Origin: Alcaligenes pakistanensis
GTDB lineage: Bacteria > Pseudomonadota > Gammaproteobacteria > Burkholderiales > Burkholderiaceae_B
Assembly (NCBI RefSeq): GCF_014652815.1
Contig: NZ_BMZN01000005.1
Coordinates: 328,018 to 392,017, forward strand
Length of the DNA stretch: 64,000 bases
Reading direction: 5' to 3'
Positions 17,635-26,894 of this stretch are shown here, piece after piece. The notes beneath the pieces are model-generated. The model did not search any database. It saw nothing but the letters and a program-made list of their open reading frames with translations, and was not told the origin of the DNA. Position numbers and translations under genes: made by a program. Within the stretch, counting starts at the first letter, position 1, and the number at the start of each line of letters is the position of its first letter.

Positions 17635-18633
17635 ATGAATCACACGGTAAAAAAAACAGGCAAAAAAGTTGTATTGGCCTCAAGCGTGGCAGCTGCGCTG
17701 TGCACACTGCTTTTGAGTCCTTTGCCGGCCAGCGCACAACAAAAGTTTGTCAGTATTGGTACGGGCGGGGTGACTGGGGTGTATTACGCAGCCGGTGGCG
17801 CCATTTGCCGTCTGGTCAATAAAGACCGTGGGGCCGATGGCGTGCGCTGTTCGGTTGAGTCAACGGGTGGCTCGGTATTTAACGTCAATACCATCAAGGC
17901 GGGCGAGTTGGACCTGGGCGTGGTGCAGTCCGATGTTGGCTATAACGCTTATAACGGCGAAGGTCAGTTCAAGGATGGCGGTGCCTACAAGAAACTGCGT
18001 TCGGTCTTCTCGATCCATCCTGAGCCCTTTACGGTCTTGTCACGTAAAGAAGCTAATGTCAGCAGCTTTGATGATTTCAAAGGCAAACGCTTTAACGTGG
18101 GTAATCCTGGTTCGGGGACCCGAGCCTCGATGGATCAGTTACTGCTGGCAATGGGCCTGGATAGCAGCTTCTTCTCCTTGGCGTCTGAGTTGCGCCCCGA
18201 TGAGCATGGCCCGGCACTGTGCGACGGCAAAATCGACGGTTTTATTTATGGTGTAGGCCACCCCTCAGCCAACATTCAAGACCCTACGACATCCTGCGGG
18301 GCCAAGCTGGTGCCTTTGACGGGGCCTGCGGTGGACAAGCTGGTTGACGCCCACCCCTACTACGCCAAAGCGACGATTCCAGGGGGCCTGTACCCCAATA
18401 ATCCCGAAGACACAGAAACATATGGAGTGTTGGCCACGTTTGTGACCTCCGAGGATGTGCCTGAAGAGTCGGTCTACAACGTGGTGAAGGCCGTGTTTGA
18501 CAATTTCGATGACTTCAGACGCTTGCATCCCGCATTCGCCAATCTGAAAAAAGAAGACATGGCGAAAAATGGCCTGTCTGCGCCATTGCATCCTGGTGCT
18601 GAAAAGTACTTCAAGGAAAAAGGTCTGCTTTAA
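17635..18633 (+). CDS. TAXI-family TRAP solute-binding protein
   Basis: This 332-residue receptor has a signal peptide ending near SAQQ (about residue 33) and the TAXI hallmark [23 protein letters not shown] proteins serve fused TRAP permeases and often bind dicarboxylates or amino acids such as glutamate. Of several in-frame starts, the ATG at 17635 has AGGGAG at the best spacing. The permease gene begins 177 bases downstream, after two stable hairpins, which probably keeps receptor levels above permease levels. The substrate is not deducible. Confidence 0.9.
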   Translation: MNHTVKKTGKKVVLASSVAAALCTLLLSPLPASAQQKFVSIGTGGVTGVYYAAGGAICRLVNKDRGADGVRCSVESTGGSVFNVNTIKAGELDLGVVQSDVGYNAYNGEGQFKDGGAYKKLRSVFSIHPEPFTVLSRKEANVSSFDDFKGKRFNVGNPGSGTRASMDQLLLAMGLDSSFFSLASELRPDEHGPALCDGKIDGFIYGVGHPSANIQDPTTSCGAKLVPLTGPAVDKLVDAHPYYAKATIPGGLYPNNPEDTETYGVLATFVTSEDVPEESVYNVVKAVFDNFDDFRRLHPAFANLKKEDMAKNGLSAPLHPGAEKYFKEKGLL

Positions 18634-18680
18634 AAAGACCTGGACCTGACTGGCTGTAATTAGTCGGCCAGGTCGCGCCT

Positions 18681-18779
18681 CCCAAGCCGTGATGGCGGCT
18701 TGGGATTCAGCAGTGATGACCTGGGCCGCCTGGCTCAGGTGGTCAGGCGTCTTGCACGCCGGCCCGGTAGAACCGGGCC
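18681..18779 (+). repeat. Two intercistronic hairpins in the TAXI-TRAP operon
   Basis: CCCAAGCCG-TGATGG-CGGCTTGGG (18681-18704) and GGCCCGG-TAGAA-CCGGGCC (18761-18779) are perfect stems without T-runs. Stems like these between receptor and permease genes usually stabilise the upstream message or partly stop transcription. Confidence 0.6.
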
Positions 18780-18810
18780 AAGAGCCAGGCTTTCCTGGAG
18801 ACAAAAGCCA

Positions 18811-21468
18811 ATGACAAAACAAGAACATCAAGGAACGGGGCCAGACGTCGCCCTGACGCAAAACGAAACAGCTGAGCTGGAAAAACTGGTTGCCGATGTG
18901 GATCGTGGAGGGCGCTCGGTGACGGGCGTGGCTGGCATGATCCTTTTTGTGGCGGCGGTAGGCTGGTCTTTGTTCCAGCTTTGGTACGCATCACCACTGC
19001 CTTTTACGCTGAGCCTGGGGATTTTTAACGATACCGAAGCCCGTGCCTTGCACTTGGGCATTGCGATGTTTCTGGCCTATTTGGCTTTTCCTGCACGCAA
19101 AAAATCGGCACGTGATCGTATTCCGATCCACGACTGGCTGCTGGCGCTGGTCGCGGCATTTTGTGGCTCGTACCTGTTCTTTTTCTATAAAGAGCTGGCG
19201 ATGCGTCCAGGGATTCCGACCCAAATGGACATCATCGTCGCTAGTCTTGGCTTGGTGTTGCTGTTGGAAGCCACGCGTCGATCTCTGGGAGCGCCGATGG
19301 CGGTTCTGGCGATTATCTTCATTGCTTATATTTTCCTTGGACCTTGGCTGCCGGACGCGTTGTCGCATCGCGGCGCCTCGCTCCAGCGTCTGGTCTCGCA
19401 TATGTGGCTGACCACCGAAGGCGTGTACGGTGTCGCCTTGGGCGTGTCTGTTTCGTATATTTTCATCTTCGTGCTGCTGGGCTCTTTGCTGGACCGATGT
19501 GGGGCCGGTAATTACATGATGCAGGTCTCTTTTGCTTTGTTGGGGCATCTACGTGGTGGCCCAGCCAAGGTCGCCGTCGTGTCCTCGGCTGTCAACGGGA
19601 TTGTGTCGGCCTCATCGGTGGCTAACGTTGTGACAGGCGGGATTTTTACCATCCCCCTGATGAAAAAAGCAGGCTATGGGGGCATTCGGGCAGGAGCGAT
19701 TGAAACAGCGTCGTCGGTGAATGGGCAAATCATGCCACCCGTGATGGGAGCAGCCGCATTCTTGATGATTGAGTATGTCGGCATCCCATATACCGACATT
19801 ATTCGCCATGCTCTGCTGCCTGCGGTGATCTCTTATATTGCACTGTTCTACATTGTCCATCTGGAAGCGCTCAAGTTGGGTATCAAACCCATGATGGCCT
19901 CGGGGCCGCCGAAAACGTTTACTCGCAAAATGGCCGGATGGGGGATGGGGATCGCTGGAACCTTGATTGTGATGGGGCTTGTGTACTGGATAGGAATCGG
20001 TGTGCAGACCCTGGCAGGAGAGGCGGCTATCTGGATTTTGCTGTTTCTCATTCTGGTTCTGTATGTGTTTCTATTGAAATTAGCCGCCGCCCATGAGGAC
20101 CTGCCTACGGACATTAACGTGAATACGCCGGTTCGTCCTGAGCCTTGGCCGACCGTCCGAGCCGGGCTGTATTTTCTGATTCCTATCGGGGTGTTGGTGT
20201 GGTGCTTAACGGTGGAGATGATGTCCGCCGGTCTGTCCGCTTTCTGGGCGGTGGTCTCAATGCTGTTCCAAATGCTCACTCAGCGCCCGCTGATGGCCTG
20301 GTTTCGCAAACAGGCCATGGCGCAGCCCTTGCAACAAGGTATACGTGAGGCATGTGTAGGCCTGCAAGAGGGCGCCCGTAACATGGTGGGCATTGGAATT
20401 GCCTGCGGTACCGCAGGATTGATAGTGGGAGCTATTACCTTGACGGGGCTGGGTCTGCGGATGACCGCATTCGTAGAAATGGTCTCGATGGGTAATGTGC
20501 TGATCATGCTGTTTTTTACAGCTGCTGTGTGTCTGGTCCTGGGTTTGGGGATGCCCACTACTGCCAACTACATTCTGATGGCGACCTTGATGGCACCCGT
20601 GGTGGTGGAACTGGGGGCGCAAAGCGGAATGGTGATTCCACTCATCGCGGTCCATATGTTTGTTTTCTATTACGGCATCATGGCCGACATTACTCCGCCA
20701 GTAGGCTTAGCAACCTTCGCGGCGGCGGCCATCTCAGGAGAGGATCCGATAAAAACGGGTATTCAAGGCGTGACGTATGCCATGCGTACGGCAGTACTAC
20801 CGTTTATGTTCATCTTTAATCCCATGCTTTTGCTCATTGGGATACACAGCGTGTGGGAACTGAGCCTTGTTGTTATTGGGGCAACCGTGGCTTCCCTGAC
20901 CTTTGCTGCGGCGACCATGGGGTGGCTTCGTATCAAAACGACTTGGTTGGAAATTGGGCTGCTTTTGCTGGTGACGTTTATGCTGTTTCGCCCTGACTGG
21001 TTCATGGATCAGATCAGCGAGGAATACCAGGCACGCCCAGCATCCGAGTTGATGCAAGTCGTTCAGACTCTGCCAGCCGGAGCCAATTTAGTGGTTCAAC
21101 TAGCCGGTATGAATCTGGAGGGCGATGACTTGCAAAAGACGGTAGCAGTGTCGCTGCCCGCTTTGCCGGAAGGCGATAGCTCAACTGGCGTAGCTGCGGC
21201 GACTAAACGTTTATCTATGGCTGGTGTCACCGTGATGGCCTTTGGTGATACGGCACAGATCGCTTCTGTTTCTTTTGGCAGCCCTGCGCGCCGAGCTGGT
21301 TGGGAACAAGGCTGGGATATTGAACAGGTCAAAGTCCCTCATCCGGACCGCCCGTCGGAATTTTGGGTTTACCTGCCTGCTTTCTTGATTCTGATCTGGA
21401 TGTGGCTACGGCAGGGAGTACGGATGCGCCTTAGTCCCGATGTGCCGGAACCTGCGCGAGCGTCCTAG
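18811..21468 (+). CDS. TAXI-type TRAP permease, fused DctQ-DctM
   Basis: This 885-residue membrane protein is the 4TM/12TM fusion that carries both small and large permease functions. Residues about 40-200 hold the DctQ-like part and about 230-700 the DctM-like part, with VVSSAVNGIVSASSVANV, MPPVMGAAAFLM and LGLGMPTTANYI as family marks. The last about 180 residues form the C-terminal extension (DUF3394 type) that includes a soluble stretch and a final membrane helix. The ATG at 18811 follows GGAGA; the frame is open upstream but the earlier start has no ribosome site. It operates with the TAXI receptor just upstream. Confidence 0.93.
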   Translation: MTKQEHQGTGPDVALTQNETAELEKLVADVDRGGRSVTGVAGMILFVAAVGWSLFQLWYASPLPFTLSLGIFNDTEARALHLGIAMFLAYLAFPARKKSARDRIPIHDWLLALVAAFCGSYLFFFYKELAMRPGIPTQMDIIVASLGLVLLLEATRRSLGAPMAVLAIIFIAYIFLGPWLPDALSHRGASLQRLVSHMWLTTEGVYGVALGVSVSYIFIFVLLGSLLDRCGAGNYMMQVSFALLGHLRGGPAKVAVVSSAVNGIVSASSVANVVTGGIFTIPLMKKAGYGGIRAGAIETASSVNGQIMPPVMGAAAFLMIEYVGIPYTDIIRHALLPAVISYIALFYIVHLEALKLGIKPMMASGPPKTFTRKMAGWGMGIAGTLIVMGLVYWIGIGVQTLAGEAAIWILLFLILVLYVFLLKLAAAHEDLPTDINVNTPVRPEPWPTVRAGLYFLIPIGVLVWCLTVEMMSAGLSAFWAVVSMLFQMLTQRPLMAWFRKQAMAQPLQQGIREACVGLQEGARNMVGIGIACGTAGLIVGAITLTGLGLRMTAFVEMVSMGNVLIMLFFTAAVCLVLGLGMPTTANYILMATLMAPVVVELGAQSGMVIPLIAVHMFVFYYGIMADITPPVGLATFAAAAISGEDPIKTGIQGVTYAMRTAVLPFMFIFNPMLLLIGIHSVWELSLVVIGATVASLTFAAATMGWLRIKTTWLEIGLLLLVTFMLFRPDWFMDQISEEYQARPASELMQVVQTLPAGANLVVQLAGMNLEGDDLQKTVAVSLPALPEGDSSTGVAAATKRLSMAGVTVMAFGDTAQIASVSFGSPARRAGWEQGWDIEQVKVPHPDRPSEFWVYLPAFLILIWMWLRQGVRMRLSPDVPEPARAS

Positions 21469-21499
21469 CGCTGAGAGTACACTTACGATGCTTGATGAC

Positions 21500-21526
21500 C
21501 GGCCCGCCGTGATAGCGGGCCGTTTT
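21500..21526 (+). terminator. Terminator after the TAXI-TRAP operon
   Basis: CGGCCCGC (21500-21507) pairs with GCGGGCCG (21515-21522), loop CGTGATA, followed by TTTT. Confidence 0.85.
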
Positions 21527-21542
21527 CTATACGGTTGCAGGT

Positions 21543-22469
21543 ATGAATTGGATGACGAATCGCTCCCCCTTGCCCTCGCGAGAGGGCGTGAGCCCCAGCA
21601 AAGTATGGTGCCCGCGTGGCCCTTGGCTGCGGTTAGATGATTTTTTATTAGAGCGCTTTCCGTACCTGAGTCCGGAGGTGTTGCGCGACCGGCTGGCACG
21701 GGGCGATATCCTGGACGAAAAAGGTGTAGCTCAGCAGGTGGATACGCCTTATCAAGCGGAACGCTGGCTTTGGTATTTCCGCGTGGTTGAGAATGAAGCG
21801 ACAGTGCCTTTTGAGATGCCTGTCCTGTATGCGGACGAGCGATTGATTGCCGTAGATAAGCCGCATTTCCTGGCGACAACGCCGGGGGGGCGCTATCTGT
21901 ACGAAACGGCATTGACACGAGTACGACGCCATTTTGGGGAAGACGGCATCAGCCCTATTCATAGACTGGATCGGGAAACGGCAGGCATTTTGCTGTTTTG
22001 CCGTGATCCCGCCTTACGTGGTGCCTATCAGTCTTTGTTTCAACAGGGCTGTATCGACAAAGAATACGAAGCCGTAGCCCCCTTTCAGTGCAAACTCATT
22101 CAGGGTTTGAGCTATAGCAGCAGGATGCAAGAAGTAGCCAACAAATTTGTTATGCAGGAAGTAGTGGGTGAACCGAATAGCCGCACTGAGATCAAGGGCG
22201 AGCGAGATTGGCACGATGCGCAGGGGCAGCATTTGGCGCTTTACCGTTTGCGGCCTCAAAGTGGCCGCAAACATCAGTTGCGGGTGCATCTGAGCAGTTT
22301 GGGTGCGCCTATTCTTAACGATGTGTTCTATCCGACCTTGCTGGCTGAGCGAGCAGCGGACGACTTCAGCCAGCCCTTGCAGTTACTGGCTCGGCATATC
22401 GCCTTTGTAGATCCTGTTACTGGACAGCACCAGCGCTTTAGTAGCCAACGCCAGCTGGAATTGGTCTGA
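21543..22469 (+). CDS. RluA-family pseudouridine synthase
   Basis: This 308-residue enzyme isomerises uridine to pseudouridine in RNA, probably 23S rRNA or tRNA. The active-site motif ISPIHRLDRETAGILLF holds the catalytic Asp (about residue 142). An S4-like N-terminal part (LDDFLLERFPYLSPEVLRDRLARGDI) precedes it, and SGRKHQLRVHLSSLGAPI follows. It resembles the RluA/YqcB-like subgroup; the precise target uridine cannot be assigned. It is a single-gene unit after the TRAP terminator and convergent with asparaginase. Confidence 0.9.
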   Translation: MNWMTNRSPLPSREGVSPSKVWCPRGPWLRLDDFLLERFPYLSPEVLRDRLARGDILDEKGVAQQVDTPYQAERWLWYFRVVENEATVPFEMPVLYADERLIAVDKPHFLATTPGGRYLYETALTRVRRHFGEDGISPIHRLDRETAGILLFCRDPALRGAYQSLFQQGCIDKEYEAVAPFQCKLIQGLSYSSRMQEVANKFVMQEVVGEPNSRTEIKGERDWHDAQGQHLALYRLRPQSGRKHQLRVHLSSLGAPILNDVFYPTLLAERAADDFSQPLQLLARHIAFVDPVTGQHQRFSSQRQLELV

Positions 22470-22504
22470 ACGGCGCGCATCCTCGCCATTTGCAGGATGT
22501 CTGA

Positions 22505-22569
22505 GCCTGCCAAGAGACAAGTCCAGGCCTAGGAGGTGCTATCTAGGTAGTGTTTGGTCGTTGGCAGGC
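22505..22569. repeat. Inverted repeat between convergent genes
   Basis: GCCTGCCAA (22505-22513) is exactly complementary to TTGGCAGGC (22561-22569), and a CCTAG/CTAGG pair lies inside. It may end transcription from both sides, but lacks T-runs. Confidence 0.45.
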
Positions 22570-22588
22570 AGGCAGCGAGCAGCACAGC

Positions 22589-23578
22589 CTAGTAATCGCG
22601 GAAAACGGCTTCTATCTGACTGTGGTCCAGTTGTGTAGCCAGACACAGCATCAACAAAATCCGAGCCTTTTGTGCAGGCAAGTAATGCGAGGCGATAGTG
22701 TGGTGATCCTCATCGTAGGCACTATCAGTGACAGGCCCAGCATGGATACGAGAAGCGCGTACACACACCACACCCAATCGATGCGCCCGGCTTACGCCCT
22801 CCAGCGCACCGGGTGTCAGGCTGCCGTTCCCCGTCGCTGCGACCACAATTCCTTGGACACCACTTTGCGCGGCGTGACGATACAGTTCAGCCAGGGTGTC
22901 GGGGTGGTCGTAGAAAACCTGGACTTTGGGCAGGCTGTAGAGAGTACGCACATCAAACTGGCTGCTAGTGGTATGGGGCAGCAGGCTGCGCATCATAAAG
23001 CGTGGCTGGCCACCGGCAAGCAGCCCTAGCGGGCCGGCATCGGGCGAGCCAAAGGCATTGGTCTGGGTTGTATGTTGTTTGCTTAAAAACCGGGCGCTGT
23101 GGATCTGGTCATTGAGCAGAACCATGACGCCCTGGCCTTGTGCCTGTGAAGAGCAGGCGACTTGCACGGCTTGATACAGGTTCAGCGGCCCGTCTGCGCT
23201 GAGAGCCGAGGCGGGACGCATGGCGGCCACCATCACCACGGGTTTGTCGGTTTTTAGGGCTAAATGCAGGAAAAAGGCGCTTTCTTCCAGCGTATCGGTG
23301 CCGTGGGTGATCACCGCGCCGCTAATGTCGGGCCTGGCCAAGAGCTCATTGAGCTTGTGCGACATTTCCAGCAGCATCAGCGAGCTCATGGCCCGGCTGT
23401 CTACATTGAAAATCTGATGGCATTCCAGATCGGCCAGCCCGGTAATGCCAGGCACAGCCTGCAAAAGCGTTTGCACGCCTTGGGTGATGTCGTAATCAGT
23501 CAGGCCGGTATTGGACTGGGTGGTGGCGGCAATGGTGCCGCCTGTACCCACCAGGGCCAGTTTGGGGCGTGTCGGCAT
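22589..23578 (-). CDS. L-asparaginase
   Basis: This 329-residue enzyme hydrolyses L-asparagine to aspartate and ammonia. The nucleophile Thr is in GTGGTIA (residues 11-17), the second Thr and Asp in HGTDT (92-96), and the Lys in the KPVVMVAAMRP segment (about 112). There is no obvious signal peptide, so a cytosolic location is likely although the length and pattern match type II enzymes. GGAG precedes the ATG. It is the last gene of the amino-acid ABC operon, 66 bases after the permease, which points to an imported substrate such as asparagine or glutamine. Confidence 0.92.
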   Translation of the reverse strand: MPTRPKLALVGTGGTIAATTQSNTGLTDYDITQGVQTLLQAVPGITGLADLECHQIFNVDSRAMSSLMLLEMSHKLNELLARPDISGAVITHGTDTLEESAFFLHLALKTDKPVVMVAAMRPASALSADGPLNLYQAVQVACSSQAQGQGVMVLLNDQIHSARFLSKQHTTQTNAFGSPDAGPLGLLAGGQPRFMMRSLLPHTTSSQFDVRTLYSLPKVQVFYDHPDTLAELYRHAAQSGVQGIVVAATGNGSLTPGALEGVSRAHRLGVVCVRASRIHAGPVTDSAYDEDHHTIASHYLPAQKARILLMLCLATQLDHSQIEAVFRDY

Positions 23579-23644
23579 GATAGTGCTCCGCGTCCAGTCG
23601 TTGCGCTATGGGGTGCGGAGAGACTGCTTCAGGGTAACGCCGGT

Positions 23645-24328
23645 TTAACGGCGCACTTTCAGCCAGCGCTCAATCAGGTGCACCACCGACAGCAAAGTAA
23701 AGTTGATCAGCAGGTATAGCAGGCCTGCAATAACAAAGGTCTCGATGATGGCGTAGTTCTGGTTCATCAAGCGTTTGGCATGGCCGGTCAGGTCCATCAC
23801 CGCAATGGTTGAGGCCAGACTGGTGCCTTTGATCGCCAGCACAATTTCATTGCTATAGGCGGGCAGGGCCTGGCGGATCGCCAAAGGAAAAGCCACGCGG
23901 TGAAACCGTGTCCAGGCTGACATGCCTATGGATTTGGCCGCTTCAATCTGGCCCACTGGCACCGCCTGGAAACCGCCACGGAATACTTCGCTGACGTAAG
24001 CGCCGCTATTCAAACCAATGGCCAAAATTGCACAGCGCACCCCATCGCTGAACAGCCACCACAAGGTGGGGGATTCACGCACAAAGCTCAGGGTGCCGAC
24101 GCCGTAATACAGCAGGAACAATTGCACCAGCAGGGGCGTACCGCGAAACACGGTGCTGTAGCTAAAGGCAAAGCTGCGCAGGGCTCGGCTGCTGGACTGA
24201 CGCATCAAGGCCAGCGACAGGCCAATGAACAGCGACAGCACAATGCCCCACAGACCGATATACACACTTAAGCCAAACCCTTTAAACAGGGTTTCGACTG
24301 TGGTCTTGAATAATTCCAGATCAATCAT
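23645..24328 (-). CDS. Polar amino-acid ABC permease, HisM type
   Basis: This 227-residue inner-membrane protein has about five helices and the EAA-type loop in the segment EAAKSIGMSAWTRFHRVAFPLA that contacts the ATPase. It forms a heterodimer with the HisQ-type protein encoded immediately upstream; the start overlaps that gene's stop by 4 bases. It is part of the ATPase, receptor, permease, permease, asparaginase operon. Confidence 0.92.
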   Translation of the reverse strand: MIDLELFKTTVETLFKGFGLSVYIGLWGIVLSLFIGLSLALMRQSSSRALRSFAFSYSTVFRGTPLLVQLFLLYYGVGTLSFVRESPTLWWLFSDGVRCAILAIGLNSGAYVSEVFRGGFQAVPVGQIEAAKSIGMSAWTRFHRVAFPLAIRQALPAYSNEIVLAIKGTSLASTIAVMDLTGHAKRLMNQNYAIIETFVIAGLLYLLINFTLLSVVHLIERWLKVRR

Positions 24329-25041
24329 GCCCGGGCTCTCATGCCTTTGCCGGTGTAACGTTCGGCCAGCAAAAACAGGGCCTGACTACAGGCACCAATC
24401 AGAAAATAAAGCACGCCCGCAATCAGGTACATAGCCATGGGTTCGCGCGTATTGGCGGCACCCAGGGTGGCGGCACGCATGATCTCGACCAGGCCAACCA
24501 GGGAGATCAGGGCAGTGTCTTTTAATGCGGTCTGCCAGACGTTATTGGCGCCGGGCAGGGCGTACCAGAACATTTGCGGCAGGATAATGCGGCGCAGACG
24601 CTGCCAGGACGACATGCCTATGGCTTTGGCGGCTTCGATCTGGCCTTCGGGAATGGCTTGCAAGGCACCGCGAAACACCTCCACGCTGTAGGAGCCCGCA
24701 ATCAGGCCAATGGCCAAAATGCCGACCAGTGCGGGGAACCAGCGCGTTATGACATCTTCCATGCGCATGAAGTCGGCCAGATCGGAGACAACTTGCACTG
24801 AGCCGAAAAACAGCAGATAGATGATCAGCAGCTCGGGGATACTGCGAACAACTGTGGTGTACAGGCTGACGGGACCACGCAACCAGCGTGGCCCGTTGGT
24901 CTTGATGCTGGCTCCTGTAATCCCAATGACTACGCCAAGGGCCATGCCCAAAACGGAGATCAGCAAGGTCATTGCTGCTCCGCGAAGGAACATCCAGCCC
25001 CAGCCTTCGCGCAGCACATTAAAAATGGTCTCTAGCATCAA
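24325..25041 (-). CDS. Polar amino-acid ABC permease, HisQ type
   Basis: This 238-residue membrane protein has about five helices and the ATPase-contact loop in EAAKAIGMSSWQRLRRIILPQ. It pairs with the overlapping HisM-type permease. It follows the receptor gene by 15 bases. Two consecutive ATG codons open the frame; the choice between them changes only one residue. Confidence 0.92.
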   Translation of the reverse strand: MMLETIFNVLREGWGWMFLRGAAMTLLISVLGMALGVVIGITGASIKTNGPRWLRGPVSLYTTVVRSIPELLIIYLLFFGSVQVVSDLADFMRMEDVITRWFPALVGILAIGLIAGSYSVEVFRGALQAIPEGQIEAAKAIGMSSWQRLRRIILPQMFWYALPGANNVWQTALKDTALISLVGLVEIMRAATLGAANTREPMAMYLIAGVLYFLIGACSQALFLLAERYTGKGMRARA

Positions 25042-25056
25042 GTGGTACTTCTCGAC

Positions 25057-25866
25057 TTATTTCTTGCAGATCTCGTAGTTGGCGATGTCGATGTCAAACC
25101 ACTTTTCGCTGGCGGTTTTGACAGTGCCATCGTCGATCAGCTTGCACAGGGCGGCGTCAACCTTGGCTTTCAGTTCTGCATTGTCTTTGTGAATACCAAC
25201 GGCAATGCCATAACCCAGGGTTTCAGGATCGGACGAGCCTTTGACGACCAGTTTGGACAAGGCAAAGTTCTGCTCACCGACTTTATGCAGGAACTTGGAC
25301 TGCGAGGTCAGGTCGGCAAACGTGCCGTTCAGACGACCGGCGTCCAGATCGATTTGCATCTGGTCCAGGGTTTCGTAGTTCTTGATGGTGGTCTTGGGGG
25401 CTTTCTTGGCCAGGAATGCGCCGTGAGTAGTGCCGCCCTGAACGCCAATGGTTTTGCCGGCCAGACCGTCAAAAATAGCTTGTTCGTTGTCGGCGCCAAC
25501 CAGCTCGCTGTTCTTAGGCAGAACGAAAATGGCGTCTTCAACGGCGTAAGGAATACTGAAGTTCACGCGCTTGGCACGCTCGGGGGTGTAGGACATACCC
25601 GAGATGATCAGGTCAAAGCGCTTGGCATCCAGCGAAGGGATCAGGCTGTCAAAGGCTTGCACGATGAATTTGCAGTCGCTGTTCAGCTCTTTGCACAGGG
25701 CAGCGCCCACATCGGCGTCAAAGCCGGTGACCTTACCAGCTGCGTCCACCATGCTCCATGGTGGGTAACCGCCTTCAGTACCGATTTTCAGGGTGTCTGC
25801 CATTGCAGCCTGGGAGCCCAACAGGGCCAGGCTGGCACAGATCAGGGTCTTGCTGAGGAAACTCAT
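25057..25866 (-). CDS. Amino-acid ABC receptor, ArgT/HisJ type
   Basis: This 269-residue periplasmic receptor has a signal peptide ending near AMA (residue 23) and the type-3 binding fold; KIGTEGGYPPWSMVDAAGKVTGFD is the family N-terminal pattern (here split between the strand and the loop). Typical ligands are lysine, arginine, ornithine or histidine. The linked asparaginase suggests that amide amino acids should also be considered. AAGGAGAG precedes the ATG. Two hairpins separate it from the ATPase gene upstream. Confidence 0.92.
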   Translation of the reverse strand: MSFLSKTLICASLALLGSQAAMADTLKIGTEGGYPPWSMVDAAGKVTGFDADVGAALCKELNSDCKFIVQAFDSLIPSLDAKRFDLIISGMSYTPERAKRVNFSIPYAVEDAIFVLPKNSELVGADNEQAIFDGLAGKTIGVQGGTTHGAFLAKKAPKTTIKNYETLDQMQIDLDAGRLNGTFADLTSQSKFLHKVGEQNFALSKLVVKGSSDPETLGYGIAVGIHKDNAELKAKVDAALCKLIDDGTVKTASEKWFDIDIANYEICKK

Positions 25867-25897
25867 GGTCTGGCTCTCCTTTGTGGATAGGCTGGTT

Positions 25898-25927
25898 AGG
25901 GCCGTATTGGCCCTGCTGGTTTTCCAG
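25898..25927 (-). repeat. Intercistronic hairpins before the receptor gene
   Basis: AGGGCC/GGCCCT around a 5-base loop (25898-25914) and CTGG/CCAG around four bases (25916-25927) lie between the ATPase and receptor genes. They probably protect the receptor message. Confidence 0.5.
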
Positions 25928-25955
25928 CCGGTGTCGTATTCAAGAAGCGATGATC

Positions 25956-26735
25956 TTACTGCATTGGTTGTAGAAACTGCTGTAGACGCTCGGATTGTGG
26001 CCTATCGAACAAGTCTTTGGGGTGACCACGTTCTTCAACCAGGCCGTTGTGCATGAAAATAGTCTCGGAAGAGACGTCACGCGCAAAATTCATTTCGTGG
26101 GTGACCAGAATCATGGTGCGGCCTTCTTGGGCCAGCTGACGAATCACCCGCAGTACTTCGCCTACCATTTCCGGGTCCAAGGCCGAGGTCGGTTCATCAA
26201 ACAGCAAAACATCCGGGTCCATAGCCAGAGCACGGGCAATGGCCACGCGTTGCTGCTGGCCACCGGACAGCTCCGCCGGGTAGGCATCGCATTTATTGCT
26301 CAGGCCCACTTTGCCCAGCAGCTCGCGTGCGTAGTCGGCCGCTTCACGGGCAGGACGGCCTTTGACATGAATCGGGCCTTCGGTGACGTTTTGCAGCACC
26401 GTGCGGTGCGACCACAGATTGAAGTTCTGAAACACCATGCCCAGACGTGCGCGTACTTTTTCCAGCAGGCGTGGGTTGTCTGTCTGGCATTCCCCTTTGC
26501 GATTGCGATGGCTGCGCAAAATGTCGGCACCGATCTGGATCTCGCCCTGATCAGGCACGACCAGGTGATTAATGCAGCGCAGCAAGGTACTTTTACCCGA
26601 GCCGGAGGCACCAATAATGGAGAGCACATCACCCTTGTGAGCTTGCAGGGAAATGCCCTTGAGCACCTCGTTGGTGCCAAAGCGTTTGTGGATGTCGCGA
26701 ACCTGGACCGCCGCGTTCAGGTCATTGTTATTCAC
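25956..26735 (-). CDS. Amino-acid ABC ATPase, HisP type
   Basis: This 259-residue cytosolic ATPase powers the importer. Walker A is GASGSGKST, the ABC signature LSGGQQQR, and Walker B VLLFDEPTSALDPE, followed by the His switch in VTHEM. AGGAC precedes the ATG. It is the first gene of the operon and lies downstream of gdhA, from which a terminator separates it. Confidence 0.93.
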   Translation of the reverse strand: MNNNDLNAAVQVRDIHKRFGTNEVLKGISLQAHKGDVLSIIGASGSGKSTLLRCINHLVVPDQGEIQIGADILRSHRNRKGECQTDNPRLLEKVRARLGMVFQNFNLWSHRTVLQNVTEGPIHVKGRPAREAADYARELLGKVGLSNKCDAYPAELSGGQQQRVAIARALAMDPDVLLFDEPTSALDPEMVGEVLRVIRQLAQEGRTMILVTHEMNFARDVSSETIFMHNGLVEERGHPKDLFDRPQSERLQQFLQPMQ

Positions 26736-26857
26736 AGCAATGTCCTTGCGGTCAAAGAGAAAGGGGGTAAGGGTTTCATACGGGTGTCATATCTTGGATG
26801 CCCCGATTCTACCGCTTTCCCCCTGTTTTTTTTGCACAAGCGCTGTATTTAGCTCAT

Positions 26858-26887
26858 AAAAAGCGGCATAAACCGGGTACGCCGCCT
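26858..26887 (-). terminator. Probable terminator of gdhA
   Basis: On the minus strand GCGGC (26885-26881) pairs with GCCGC (26867-26863) and is followed by TTTTT. The loop is 13 bases, longer than usual. It lies just past the gdhA stop. Confidence 0.6.
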
Positions 26888-26894
26888 TATGACC

